Assembly: GCF_000003855.2 (NCBI RefSeq)
Contig: NW_003101681.1
Span: 228,039-292,038 of the forward strand
DNA length: 64,000 bases
Source of the DNA: Blastomyces gilchristii SLH14081
Taxonomy: Eukaryota; Ascomycota; Eurotiomycetes; Onygenales; Ajellomycetaceae
Direction: 5' to 3'
Part shown: positions 1 through 11,399 of the stretch, in pieces
Numbering within the stretch: position 1 is the first letter of the stretch
Layout of the letters: each line of letters begins with the position of its first letter
Notes under the pieces: model-generated
Databases searched by the model: none
What the model saw: the letters and a program-made list of their open reading frames with translations, nothing else
Told to the model about the DNA's origin: nothing
Position numbers and translations under genes: made by a program

Positions 1-3000
1 ATCTGATATCTTGAGACCCGAGAGCAGTTTCTCCAGCCACCGGGAACCTCAACGTCCCAACTCCGTTCTCTCAGTCCGATCTTATTCGAACAGCGAAACA
101 GCAAGTAAGGAAGCTAGAATGGCGTCAGATTCTGTCCACGGTGGTATGAACCAATATCAATTTGCTACGTGTTGTACTAACCGCTTGTATCAGATTCGCA
201 CCAGCCAGCTAGAGGGGACCTTCCGCGAAGAGATGCAGTGTTATCTCATAGTGTTAGCGTCGAGTCATTCCCCGCCGTTACTGGGAACCCCGAAATTGTT
301 GAGCCGGAAACAGTAGACCCACTCTACCTCAATTCACATCGAGAATTGGATGAAGTATTTCGTGAAATGCTGCCTCATTTTGAAGGCAGAGAATCAGAAC
401 AGAATTGGATTCATCGCGAGAGGAGTGTTTTGAAACTGCGAAGAATAACGAAGGGCAATGCGCCTACAGATTTTCAGCATAATTACTTGGTTGGTATCAA
501 AAGTGTGCTCGACGGCATACTCAAAACTGTCAATTCTTTGCGAACAACGCTGTCAGCTGCTGGATGCAGCTTAATTCAAGATATTGCTCGAGTAAATGGC
601 CCAGCAATTGATCCAATGGTGGAAGTCCTTTTACAGAATATGATTAAAGTGTGTGCAGGCCTGAAGAAAATCAGCGCCCAAAACGGTAACCTTACGGTGG
701 ATGCTATCATCGGCAATGTGTCCTACACATCTAGAATTATGCAACACCTTTGGCTTGCATGTCAGGACAAAAATGTTCAACCTAGGTTATTTGTCACAGG
801 GTGGATACAAACCCTAATACAGAAGCATGGGCATAAAGGATCGATTGAACATAGTGGGGGTGTTGATGTCCTCGAGAAATGTATTAAAAAAGGTCTGGGG
901 GATGCGAATCCCGGAGTGAGGGAAAACATGCGTTCAACATTTTGGACTTTCGCGAGAATATGGGCTGATAGGGCAGAAGGGTATGTATTGACTCCGTATT
1001 TTGGGCTTGATTGTCAGTCTGGCTGAACTCAGTTAGGATCATATCGACAATGGATGCGAAGTCCAAGTCTCTTCTTGAAAGGGATCCCGGAAATCCTAAT
1101 CTCGATGCCAATTCCTTAAACACTAACGGGAAACCCCGAACAGGCATGGGCAATAGCGGGCTAGGGGGATGGTCCAGACTAACACTCAAGGAGACAATCG
1201 CTGCTCAGAAAAAAGCTCGTTTGGCTGCAGCGAAGAAACTACCTGCTCGCCCGGAATCCGCCCAGTCATCATTTCCGGATTTGAAATCGTCAAGATCTTC
1301 AATTCACCGACAACCTGGAACAACGACTCGCACCGTTCCTACAGGGTCCCATCTTTCTTCCCAAAACACATCTCTCTCTTCAGCACCAATGCGCCCCTCT
1401 TCGAGGCCCCGACGGCCCGAGTTGATGCGACCTGCTACCGCTGATCCATATTCATCTCGTAATAGACCTGTGCATAGCACATCCCAGTCAAAATTAACAA
1501 GTCCCTCAGAGAGTCCCCAGAAACCTAGGAGTAAAACCACATCGACTCCGGGGAGAAAAAATCCAACACCTGCCCGTCCCAAATCAAGACTTGACACTAG
1601 TGCGCCTGTAAGCACGGCAAAGCCAAAACCCAAACGACTTGACATTGCTGGGTTAAAACCTGGCGAGGCTCGTTTAATGGCAGGTCCAGCAAGCAAACCA
1701 AATTACACATCTGCTGCGGATGCGAAACCGCTGGCTGCGAGCCCGGCTAGATCCGATGACAGTCTACATATGGCTTTACCGCAGACTGACAATAGAAGTA
1801 CGGAATTTATTCCAACCGCCCTTGCTTCGGATGCCGAAGTGTTCACTCAAAGCAAATCGGATTTTATGACAGACCTCCCTACATCTGGATCCTTGGTGAT
1901 GGCTCACGGTACCCCTTTAAGCCATCGCTGTTTGAGCAGCAGCGACACCTCTGTTTCCCGTATCCCTATGTCGCCATCTCTCCAATCAAAAGTTCATTCA
2001 GAGGAGCGTTTGGCGTTGCCGACCAGCCCTAGCAGGCGCTCTTCCAATAATTATGACGACACCGTGCCACAGGCCTCTCCAGCGGGTCGACTTTCTATTC
2101 CTAGTATTGAGGCTAGCCATCCTGCAGAGACCCTCAAAGTCTATGAGGACCCCCAGTCTCCAAATGCTAAAGAAAATGTCGGCCACCCTGGTCCACTTGG
2201 ACTCTCCCCGAGGTCTTCCCATTCACCCGCCAAGGCTGCTCCGCTTGAAGAACTTCCAATCAACGAACCGGCGAACACGCCAAGTCGAAAATATAATCAG
2301 CAACAAGAGCCCTCAGGGTTCTCACCTTCAGCCAGTGTCGCTACCCCCGGAAGTGAAAATTTGCACCGGCGATGGAAAAAGGTGGAGATTTTAGAGAGAC
2401 GAAGAAGCCTGAGCCCACGATCCAAGGATCCATCACGAGGGCGAGATATGGTTGATAGAGGGCTTAATAAAATCCGAACAGGAGCCATCGACGTGCATGG
2501 GTACCGAAAGGTGCAGAGCTTGATCAAATATCATGAGTCAATATTTCATGACAAAGCCAAATATGGTGCAACATTAATGGTGTTGTTAGAAGCCCTCGAA
2601 GCGCCAGACACTGACAGGAAGTCAACGACTGGTCGACCAATGGATCTCAAAACACAGGTACTAGTGACTATTCGCTTGTTGTTCTCGATGAATCGTGACT
2701 ACTTTGCTACGTACAATGCTAGAGCCATGACGGCAATCATTACGGCCCGCAAACACTACGAACTTACAAACCATATCGTCAGCGGTCTCGAGGAAACAGC
2801 AGAGGATATTGTTCAAGCTTGCGACCCCGCAGATGTCATTGATGCAATTTTGGATCTTCTCGAGTCGGAAGAGAAGTCTCCCGACAGCCATCGAATGATT
2901 TCCATGGGTGGATACATCCTCAGCGGGCTCCTACGTCGACTTAACGAAAAAAACCTATTCCTCAGTGAGCCAGAGTTGGAACGACTTGGCAACTTTGCCA

Positions 3001-3164
3001 ATCAAAGCCTCAAAGATCCCCAACCAGACATACGCCGAGCTGTGATGGAGTTCTGCTTAGAGCTGCACGAGATGGTCAAGCCAGAGGAAGCCTTTTGGCG
3101 CACGATTACCGAAGAACACCGTCCTTTGCTAACCTATTATATTGTGAGAAAGCCTGGAAGATGA
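1..3164 (+). CDS. stu1: CLASP-family microtubule-associated protein Stu1, 5'-truncated by the window edge
   Basis: This is the C-terminal 1018 or so residues of a CLASP (Stu1) protein, which stabilises microtubule plus ends and acts at kinetochores and the spindle. Three exons join in one frame: about 2-143, 194-980 and 1037-3164. Intron 1 (144-193) starts GTATGA and has branch TACTAAC at 175-181. Intron 2 (981-1036) starts GTATGT and has GCTGAAC as the likely branch. Exon 2 encodes a CLASP N-terminal (TOG-like helical) domain with the motifs WLACQDKNVQPRL and GLGDANPGVRENMRSTFWTF. Exon 3 encodes about 430 residues of Ser/Pro/Arg/Lys-rich, presumably disordered, microtubule-binding linker, then a C-terminal HEAT-like region that begins near IRTGAIDVHGYRKVQSLIKY. 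An S-R-I-P tetrapeptide near nt 1955-1970 fits the EB1-binding SxIP pattern. Codon use is normal and no lesions are seen. The ORFs running antisense are shadows. Confidence 0.94.
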
Positions 3165-3654
3165 TCGATCACCCTAGAAGCGGATTCTTAAGAATTCGTG
3201 ACCTCGATCAGTAGTTGACACACACGTACAGCCTTTTTTTTCTCTTGCACTATTGGACTTATTATTCTCTGTTTCCCTCCTTTCAAACTCTAGTCCCCCT
3301 GTTACAAACAATCCTCCGCTTTTTTCTCGCGACTCTTTGCTCTCTCTGTTTAGTTCGGAGCTATTTTCTTGATGTTTGCCTGGTGTTATATCATCATGAC
3401 TCCTGTTGATAGCGTTATCGGAGTACGTGTAGTTTTTTATCTTCCTTCTTTCTACCTTCTCTCTTCTATACCTCCACCTCTATTATTCAACTTTTCAATT
3501 CATCTCTCTTCACCTTCCTAAAAAGCACATCCTTGCAGTGGTATTAAGTGATTTTTAATTGTATATTTTGATTTTGATTTTTATCCCTTCTTCGGTTTTC
3601 TTCTTGTTTTCATTTATCATTTATTTTCTTTATTCCTCTTCTCTGGATTCTTTT

Positions 3655-3717
<63 letters not shown>

Positions 3718-4256
3718 CTTTTCTTTTCTTTTCTTTTCTTTTCTTTTATTTTATTTTATTATTTTTTTTTTTTTTCACGGCTCAGGAGTAGAGTATTGTT
3801 TGTTTCTTAATTCTTATGGTCAATTATGCCGCACCGTTATTTTAACCAAGGGCAATTTTACAGTTTACGTCTATATATTTTCACTCGTCAGACTTGCATG
3901 TTGTTGTGTAGAGTTACCTATTCATGGATACTTTTAGATTTGAGCTTGTGAAATTCTTATATTATACTTTATTTATTTTATTTTTCCTTCTCTTTACAGT
4001 GTAATATCAGTTCAATAAATTAGATTGCTTGTCATTCATTCATTCTGAGAAAGATAACTAACTTCTTTTATTCATGATAGTCAGATCTATGTAGTGTCAA
4101 TATTCTGATTATCAGAATGAATTTATCAATCTTATATTTACAATGCTATTATTTTATTTTATTGTTTTTCCCTCTTTAAGTTATCATATAACACAGTTAT
4201 ACTGATAGATAGCAGCTGCCAGCTCTTGAATATATCAATAGCTTCATAGTCTTTTA
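3165..4256. other. 3' flank of stu1 and non-coding AT-rich spacer
   Basis: No reading frame here looks like protein. The first 500 bases are T/C-rich, as is common in fungal 3' UTRs, followed by the microsatellite annotated separately and a plain AT-rich spacer up to the inverted-repeat elements. I see no convincing promoter or RNA gene. Confidence 0.6.
3651..3775 (+). repeat. Compound pyrimidine microsatellite (TTTC)n-(TTTTC)n-(TTTTA)n-poly(T)
   Basis: The + strand is almost purely pyrimidine for more than 100 bases: about nine TTTC units, then about a dozen TTTTC units, then TTTTA units and a T run. The 83-codon ORF running across it (Ser/Phe/Leu only) is an artefact of the repeat. Length is likely polymorphic. 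Confidence 0.95.
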
Positions 4257-4702
4257 TCTAGAGGATTCTCTCAAAGTTTGATTAGCGCATTTCCATTCCC
4301 TCTCTCAACCAGAGTTTTAAGGGGGTTAATGCCTTGTGATGCTTAAATAAACAGCTAGTTACACCTTAACTAAAGCTAGTCTAACAGGTAAACAGAATAC
4401 TTGAGAACAATAATAGTAATAGTATTAACTATAGCTTAAATTTAGCACTTTATAGAGAATCCTCTCAAAAGTTCTGATTAGCACTAAGAATTTAAGGGGT
4501 AACTTTGGGCATAAAGTTATTCTCATTTCCCTCTCTTAATCAGAGTTCTAAGGCAGGTAATGTTGGTGGCACATGAATAACCAGCTACAGCAGCACAGCT
4601 TAACCAAAGCTAGCTTAAATTCCAAGGGCTTGAGAATGGAATGGTAATACTTTTACAGCGTAATTCTTAGTGCTAATCAAAACTTTTGAGAGGATCCTCT
4701 GT
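4257..4702. mobile_element. Two adjacent copies of a small terminal-inverted-repeat (MITE-like) element
   Basis: Copy B (about 4454-4702, roughly 250 bp) begins AGAGAATCCTCTCAAAAG and ends with the inverted form CTTTTGAGAGGATCCTCT. The inverted termini extend to about 40 bp and include GATTAGCACTAAGAATT against AATTCTTAGTGCTAATC. Copy A (about 4257-4450) starts with a diverged version of the same terminus and shares internal blocks with copy B, such as CCCTCTCTCAACCAGAGTT against CCCTCTCTTAATCAGAGTT, but lacks the right terminus. No transposase frame is present, so this is a non-autonomous element, possibly Tc1/mariner-derived since TA lies just outside the left end. The superfamily is inference. 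Confidence 0.75.
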
Positions 4703-4984
4703 CTGTATAGAAAGAGCAAGACAAAGCTAACTACCTAGGTAGGTAGGGTAGGGTCGGGGAGCATACTTGTCACGTGGTAGCTTGAGCTGGCATCTGCTCC
4801 ACGCAAACCCGTTTCTCTCTGTACCCGTAATCTCTCCCACCTAGAGAACACTGTTGTGCACTGTTTCATATTTATATCGCCTTCTGATACCGTTTATTCG
4901 ACTCTCAGAGCTTTAAATGATGGTATTACAAGGTTTGCTCATCAAATCCCTCTCACAGCAATCAATACTGATTTGTTCTTGAAT

Positions 4985-5745
4985 GACGGGATTAGATTTT
5001 GAAATCCATCATTCTTCGCACTCAATTTAGAGTAGCCCGGTCAATCTTTGGACCCCTAGGCCCAACTGTTAAGGTTAGCTGGAGACATGTTATTAAAAGG
5101 CCGTGTGAGCTTCCAGAGCTTGAAGCACTTCTCTACATCTCACAGCACACTACAATTCCAGTTCCTCGAGTTCAGTGTACATACATGGGACCAGGGGGCA
5201 TATATATTATGATGGATTACATTCAAGGCGCAGATCTGTAAACTCTGTGGATGCACGGCCTGAAGCCCAAGGAAAAGGAAACCATTATGGATGATATTGC
5301 AGCTATTTTGACTCAGCTTCGAACACTTCATCCCCCCAAAGAAGACATAGTTGCATCTGCGCAGGGTAGTGCCTTTCTTGATTATTTACCGTATTGGAAG
5401 TCAACTCATCGGCCCATTTCAGTCACATTCTGACTTCCACTCTTCTTCACAGGGTGGCGTTCCACACATCTAAGGTTTTTCGTCAATGTCATAGCAACAA
5501 TTATTGGACAGTCTTCTCACATTCAGATTTAGTCCCATGGAATATTATCATTTACAATGACAGAATTGTGGGAGTTATTGACTGGGCACTTGCAGGCTGG
5601 TACCCAAAGTATTGGGATCTAACAAAGGCATATTACACTTCATTCAAGGTGCCAGACTAGCCTGAGAGCATCAAACTTAATGAACTTGTGGCAGAATGCT
5701 TTCTTTGGAGGCTCTATGATGAGCCGGGAAATGTTTCACGCAACT
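4985..5745 (+). pseudogene. Broken aminoglycoside phosphotransferase (APH/choline kinase-like) family gene
   Basis: Successive frames give a protein-kinase-fold APH family protein of the small-molecule kinase type common in fungi. An N-lobe segment LPELEALLYISQHTTIPVPR leads to a hinge segment (IYIMMDYIQGADL), a helical segment (ETIMDDIAAILTQLRTLHPP), the catalytic loop HSDLVPWNI (HxDLxxxN; nt about 5520-5545), and VIDWALAGWYPKYWDLTKAYY, which carries the metal-binding Asp. Lesions are an in-frame TAA at 5239, frame changes between about 5390 and 5500, and a TAG at 5658 where the family usually has Trp. No start codon is convincing upstream of 4999. The gene is in the ordinary-GC flank, so it decayed outside the AT-rich block. 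It is non-functional as read here, and its former substrate cannot be told. Confidence 0.8.
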
Positions 5746-6985
5746 AGTTTGTTTCTTTATAAACACAGAGTGGATATGGCATTCCAAACCCAATGGCGAC
5801 ACCTTTCTTCTGATTCCTTACCCAGCAGAGCAACACCTCTGAGAATGTTTTCGATGTCATTTTCTGTCATTTGTGGAGGGTCATTTGTGGAGAAGCTTTT
5901 CCAATCATGGCCCGACCGATTAGGCGCCACTGTCCAATGGATTCATATTGCTCTTTCTCCGGAAGAACCAGCTTCTTTTCAAGTTCAGGTCTTGTCCAGT
6001 TTCGCTATCCAATCGAACACCATCCAAACCATAATATGCCATGTTGTTGCGGCCGTTGGGCCTCTTAGGTGCTAACAAAACCCCTCAGTGGCATGCACTA
6101 TACATCTTGCATATTCCCTTTTGAAGGGACATTCATCTCGGTAGTGGACGGAGATAAATAGGTGCTTTTTATTGCTCATACCGGTACCGCAGCGTTCAAA
6201 TTCATTAGACTGATGCTTATATGCCAGTTAAGGATCTTTTCTTACTGTAGAAGATCTAAGAATGAAAGATTGCGAAAGCAAGCTCAGTTGGAAGTCTGTC
6301 AGTTCGGCGGATGTCAACTTCATACCTGGGTACTGATCAAATGGCAGGGTGGCATGATACTATTTATAATAGCGAAACAGTACCATTTTCAAGGAATTGG
6401 CTTGCTTTTCACCAATACAGATGGGCCAAGGGGCGCATTTCTTCCAGCGTGATGTCGACAGGTATGCAAGCAGCAAGTAATGGTAATAAAAACACCAGGG
6501 ACCCCGACTGCTAGCTAGGAGCAATCCTCTCATCTGACAGTTTGCAGCCAACGACAATACGTAGCCTCAACGCCAATGCGAGGGGGAATAATACTATTTT
6601 CATACCCCCTGTGCATACAAAATGCATGCGCCAATAGAACCTGGTGTTTTTCTGAGCGAACGAAGCGTTAACGGCCTGCATCACAACGCCCTTGTCTCTG
6701 TTTCTCCGCTCGGTGGTGTATTTCGACGGGATCATGTTCCTTCCTACCACTACACTGGACCCGACAATGCAAAGTCAAGAATGCTGGCGCAAAAATCACG
6801 AGATAGAAATTCAGATCAAGAACATTGCCCGAGCGGCATTTGCGCTGACCAAGGGAGGGTTGGTCATCATCATGCATATGGAGACAGCTCTGAACTGCGC
6901 TGAACAATTCGATCAAGACTTCCATGGCCGCGTGAGTGATCGATAATATGGGATCATTAACATGGCATGATTGATTAGCATGCTA
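5746..6985. other. Ordinary-GC stretch without a recognisable gene
   Basis: Several short overlapping frames occur on both strands and none belongs to a family I recognise. A piece at about 6692-6946 (+) reads FALTKGGLVIIMHMETALNC, faintly like the glycine-containing strand of a Rossmann-type methyltransferase, but there is no supporting motif on either side. It may be a gene remnant or chance. Confidence 0.35.
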
Positions 6986-6989
6986 TGAT

Positions 6990-7574
6990 TCATTGCCGGC
7001 TATTGGTGATGGTTTCCTTTTTTCCTGTAAATATATCTCGGGCTTCAAAAACTCCTGCACCCATCCATGCAGCGGATAAGTGAATGTAATGATCTTTAGA
7101 CTGGAATTTTGTGGATTGTCCACTCGAACACGAAAAGAGAAAGAATACATGAACATTTAGGATCCCGTGCCAACGTGTTTGTGATATTCCCCCCATCTCT
7201 CGATTGCACAGGAGAGTACTGAGAGGAGAGGTGAAGTCAGACTCAGCAGCTGAACTAGCCGTGGGAAGTAGCAGTAGCAGCAGTCTCATATACACATTCA
7301 AATTGTTTCTTGCCAGTGGTTTTACCGCATGAATATTCTTAATTACGGATAAGTAAACACTTGAATTCTGGTACTTCGTGGACTTTGTTTCTAAATATCT
7401 AAATATTGGTGAACTCTTCCCTCTTATCTGCAACAATTTGTTACAGGAGGGAAGTTCAAAGTTCCCATCTGTCAAAACTACCCAGAGCGCAGGGTTGTGG
7501 TGAGCAATGAGCATAGGGTAGCTTCCAAAACTTGGAACTACATGATTCCAAGATAGGTGGATAAAGATATACAT
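6990..7574 (-). CDS. Unrecognised 194-codon open frame, coding status doubtful
   Basis: This is the longest open frame on the minus strand in the ordinary-GC flank. The translation shows a hydrophobic Leu-rich patch in the middle (MRLLLLLLPTASSAAES) and no family motif. A possible donor-like GTAAGC lies just upstream on the same strand. Composition is not clearly protein-like, and the frame lies between a broken gene and the AT-rich boundary. It could be part of an intron-containing gene or a chance frame. Confidence 0.2.
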   Translation of the reverse strand: MYIFIHLSWNHVVPSFGSYPMLIAHHNPALWVVLTDGNFELPSCNKLLQIRGKSSPIFRYLETKSTKYQNSSVYLSVIKNIHAVKPLARNNLNVYMRLLLLLLPTASSAAESDFTSPLSTLLCNREMGGISQTRWHGILNVHVFFLFSCSSGQSTKFQSKDHYIHLSAAWMGAGVFEARDIFTGKKETITNSRQ

Positions 7575-8290
7575 GGAGAGCTCCCTAGGGATGTTAAGCT
7601 TACCTTTGGCTAGATAGATTTCTCAGACTGCTGGTGTTCATGACGGATGTAAGTATGTATATGAACAATGGGTTGACTTGTGCGGTGTTCTGACCTGCAT
7701 CTTGTTGAAACAGAGCCAAGAATACGGATTAGATGTTGCATGAGAAGAGAAAAAACGAAGAATGAAAAGCACGCAGTCTATATAGCGATCCTAATAATTA
7801 CATAAATTAACTTTAACTATGTGTAGTTAATCCGCAGGGACATAAAACAGAGCAAATCGTCCACTGCACTGAGGCACGATCTTGAACTAGCAGGTTCTTC
7901 AACACCGACCAGCGCCGGTTTTATACGGATCGTCCGTAGATTGTACGGAGCATAGCTGTGTATGTATGTGGCGAACGAAAATCACGAAACCCACGAATTG
8001 AGCGAAGATCTGGCCCATCCTCCGCAGATTAGTTAACTAGTGATAGACATGGACCGTGTGTGCGGCATAACTTGCGCGGTCTGCGACAGCCATTGTTTTG
8101 TGAAGGGTGGAGATACTGCTCATAAATACTCCGTACTCTCTGACCACGCCTAATTCCCCCTTTCGGCATAGCATGCCTATTCAGGAAAGGCGCCGCAACA
8201 GCACCCTTACTGATATAAGAGTCATGATGCCCTCACTGCTTCAATAACAGGTTCTTCCTTCTTTGCATTTCTCTCTCACTTTTCATTTAT
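7575..8290. other. Gene-free flank and composition boundary
   Basis: Up to about 8230 the sequence has normal CpG content (for example ACGGATCGTCCGTAGATTGT at about 7926). From about 8290 onward CpG, CpC and GpG almost vanish. The switch occurs within roughly 60 bases. No gene is visible in this stretch. Confidence 0.7.
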
Positions 8291-8696
8291 CCCTCACACT
8301 GTGTCATCTCCAATATGGTGATATTCTCTTTTTTCTCAGTTCTCAATAATCTGTTATTATGCTTGCTGAAAAGAGACTAGTAAAAGTATGATATATTCAA
8401 TCATTGATATTATCTGCAATCACATTCTATCTTTCTGAGATAGACTTGTCTTCTAAAGCTAAGATACTACATTTTTGACTGTCAGTCATTTGTAATCATA
8501 TTTATCTTGAAAACAGATATCTTCTTAGATCTCAACTGAGATTGATCTCTGTGAAGTCTTCTACTGCTGTATCACTGCTGCTGCTACTAATCTCTATCAT
8601 ACTTTCTAAATCTCTGATCATATTTCTATATTCTGAAGATACTTCAGACAAAGCACTGCTCATAGTATGATAGAAGAGAAGCATGATGAGTAAACA

Positions 8697-8985
8697 AGTA
8701 TAAAACAGATAAGTCTTAAATATCAAGATATTATCAGCAGTACATACACTGAACTTCTAGCATAGAATAGAAAAGTCTAAGATATCAAGATATCAATCTC
8801 AACAGATCACTCACACTAGAGTCTTTTACTGAATTTCTACTCTGTACAGAGTAGTTAGTCTGTTATAGTATCAGTCACCTCAGCTGATCACAGCAGAAAA
8901 CAATGCCAAGATATCAGCTCAAGTCTTTATCAGATGAGTTCAAGTACAGAACACTCTTTTATCAGCTGAATTATTAATACAGAAT
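8697..8985 (+). repeat. Dispersed repeat, copy 1 (second copy near 38330-38590)
   Basis: Blocks shared with 38330-38590 occur in the same order and orientation: AGTCTTAAATATCAAGATAT against AGTCTTAAATGTCAAGATAT, then GCAGAAAACAA, a block around ATCAGCTCAA, and TCTTTTATCAGCTGAATT. Each copy lies a few hundred bases upstream of the start of a relic frame (9592 and 38797), so it may be a shared promoter/5' region or an LTR-like end. Confidence 0.6.
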
Positions 8986-9591
8986 AGATTATCTTGTATT
9001 ATCTTATAAGTCATCTTATAAACTAGGTATCTTTGTATATGAAGCACAGACAGAATATCTGCTATAACTGAATAAGTAAAGAATGATTCTAGTCTATTTA
9101 TATTATTTGAAATTTTGTTTACAAAGCTGATATTCTAGTATGAGACTTGAAAGAAAGACAATTGCATTGATTATATTCTGAAATCAGAAAGATTCTATCA
9201 GATGAAATATTCAAAGATAAATCTATTACAGAGATTCTTGATTGAGAGACTACTAAGTTTCTATCTCACTTCTGAATTGCAATAAAATCATTTATTTCAG
9301 ATTCATTATTTCTCTAAGCATAGCCTGAGTATTTCTGATTCTGATTAATAGCTAGAATAAAATCCTGTGCCTCTTTTCATCATGTCAATTCACAGACTAT
9401 AGAAGAGATAAAAGTCTGTGATCTCTTCTTTAGTTTTTCAGTATAAATATTGTCTTTTTCTCTCTTTATCTTCATCTTTATTTCAATTTGTTTTTCACTC
9501 TTTATTCACTGTTATAAGAAACTTGCTGAGAGCTTCAGCTTCTATTTACATTGTATTCAAGACAATTTAATATTAATAAGCATGTTCAGTC

Positions 9592-10080
9592 ATGACTACT
9601 GAATCTGAACCCTGCAGCATCATCATTGTTGATAATAATACAGCAGTATCTCAGTCTTCATTATATGAGTGAGAGCTATGAAGAAAGAGATACATTGTGA
9701 ACTATAGCCTTTCAGAGTATGAGACTCTGTTTAATAATATAGAACTCAATTTCTTCACATTCATCTTCACATTCACAATATCACAGTCACTGAAGAAATG
9801 TAAAACATTTAACTTGAGAGTAGTTCTGATAAGATCTTTCTCTCACAGCTGAACTTACTCTTTGCTGATAATAAAATAGAAAGCAGTAAATCAAGAAATT
9901 CACATCATATTTAAAACAAATTTCACAAAGATCAGAGATGTACAAGAAGAAGTGCAGCATCTGAAGCTTTGAAACACTAAGCTATAAATCAAGCACTGTA
10001 CAGAGCAGATAGAGAGAATGATTCAGATTTATTATCTGAAGACTGAGATCAGTCAGCTGAAGTCTCAATGTTAATGTTCA
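9592..10080 (+). pseudogene. Unrecognised coiled-coil protein relic
   Basis: From the ATG at 9592 the frame reads MTTESEPCSIIIVDNNTAVS, followed by about 140 more codons interrupted mainly by TGA. The last 60 codons form a heptad-like, charged helix (KIRDVQEEVQHLKL, then TEQIERMIQIYYLKTEISQL), which suggests a coiled coil. I recognise no family. The frame sits directly downstream of dispersed-repeat copy 1. Confidence 0.4.
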
Positions 10081-10239
10081 ATATACTATATCATCTCTTC
10101 AGAGTGAAAAACCCTTCTGTGTGAATATAGATTCTGCTCAGAGTGTCTCTCTCTTATTTCAATGATCTGTGTATTATGTTGTTGAGATATCACTGACTAT
10201 ATAAAGAGTTATTAGATAGTATAAGCCTCAACTGCTTGC

Positions 10240-10400
10240 TTTATACTCACTTTGCTGCTTGCACAGTTCCTCCTTTCATCTCTACTCTTATCATCATCTT
10301 CTCTATCTCATCTTTCATTATCACTGTCTCTATCATCACCATCACTCTCTCTATCACTACTACTGCCTCTATATTCTTCTACAGTTATCATATTACAGCA
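10240..10400 (+). repeat. Pyrimidine-rich tract with conserved edge, related to the 33-34 kb inverted repeat
   Basis: The edge ACTTTGCTGCTTGCACAG is followed by about 110 bases of TCATC/CTCTATC-type repeats. The same edge and repeat occur on the opposite strand at 33900-34020. The right border TTTGCACAGAAAAGTTAG, continuing TTTTTCT, also resembles (inverted) sequence near 32886. The open frames here are repeat artefacts. Confidence 0.7.
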
Positions 10401-11399
10401 TTTTGCACAGAAAAGTTAGTTTTTCTATAATAAAGAGACAGCAGAGAGAAGAGAAATTTACACAGTTTAGTTTTCTAAGAATAATGTTTTTGAAATGTGA
10501 GTGTATTTCATACAGTTATATCTGTCAATCTGTTCATTGATAATATTTACTTGAATTCTTTTGAAAGTGATATCAGATCACTGAATGAAAGACAGATTGT
10601 AACTTTTGACATTGAGAAAGAAAGTAGAGTACATGATATAAATAGTATCTTGAGTATGTTTATCTTATTCATCTATACCTGTTTAAGAAAGTAATGAAAT
10701 ATGTTAACTGATAAGTGAAGCTCTCTGTGTTCTGACACATTGAGTATGTGAAGATTGAAACATAAAGCCTTTAGACAGTGACTGCTGATAATTAAACATG
10801 AGTAATATAGTTGTTAACAGTATCTGAGACATGAGAAGAAAGGATTGTTGCTGTGAGAGATAACAGAGAAGAAAGTGAACAATGTGATAAGATACTATCA
10901 CTATAAGACAGTTTGTATAATGCTATTTGAAGAGATCTAGAGAAAATTTGTTTGCATAATTTATTAAAATAAACAACTACACACAGAATCACTAATAAAT
11001 AACTAATCAGAAAATTCATAGCCTAGACAAAGTGAGGACAAAAATCATTTATTTGAACTTCATGCACAACCTGATTATCTCAGCATACTCAGTCTCTCTT
11101 CTCAATATTTTCAGATTAGCACAATCAACTAAACTTCTTTAGACTTCTGTCAAGTTCTGCTAACTTCTGAATCAATAAGAGACTTCACATGTACTCATAA
11201 TCTAATATCTTGTAGAGAGTCTGAGAAGAAACAGTTCTATTATATATGAAAAATCAACTTCACTTATACAAAATATTTAATTGACTTCAGAATCATACAT
11301 CTATTCTAAATATCTATCTAATCATTATCAAATCAATATTTTTTAAATTCTCAGTTATTCTGCTATTATCTCTGCTATTTTACAACTCACTATCTCTTC
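10401..11399. other. AT-rich stretch, no gene seen
   Basis: Short frames only. Around 11110-11180 (minus strand) there is a motif TTGATTCAGAAGTTAGCAGA that recurs, diverged, near 12420, 23850, 26630 and 27150. It is a dispersed short repeat of unknown nature. Confidence 0.5.

Noticed and set aside
884..2891. Minus-strand ORFs of 60-130 codons opposite stu1
   Set aside because: Antisense of a strongly supported coding region with normal codon bias on the plus strand.
3559..3810. 83-codon Phe/Ser ORF
   Set aside because: Translation of the TTTC/TTTTC microsatellite.
6692..6946. Methyltransferase-like fragment (FALTKGGLVIIMHM)
   Set aside because: Too short and isolated, with no SAM-binding motif I or flanking similarity.
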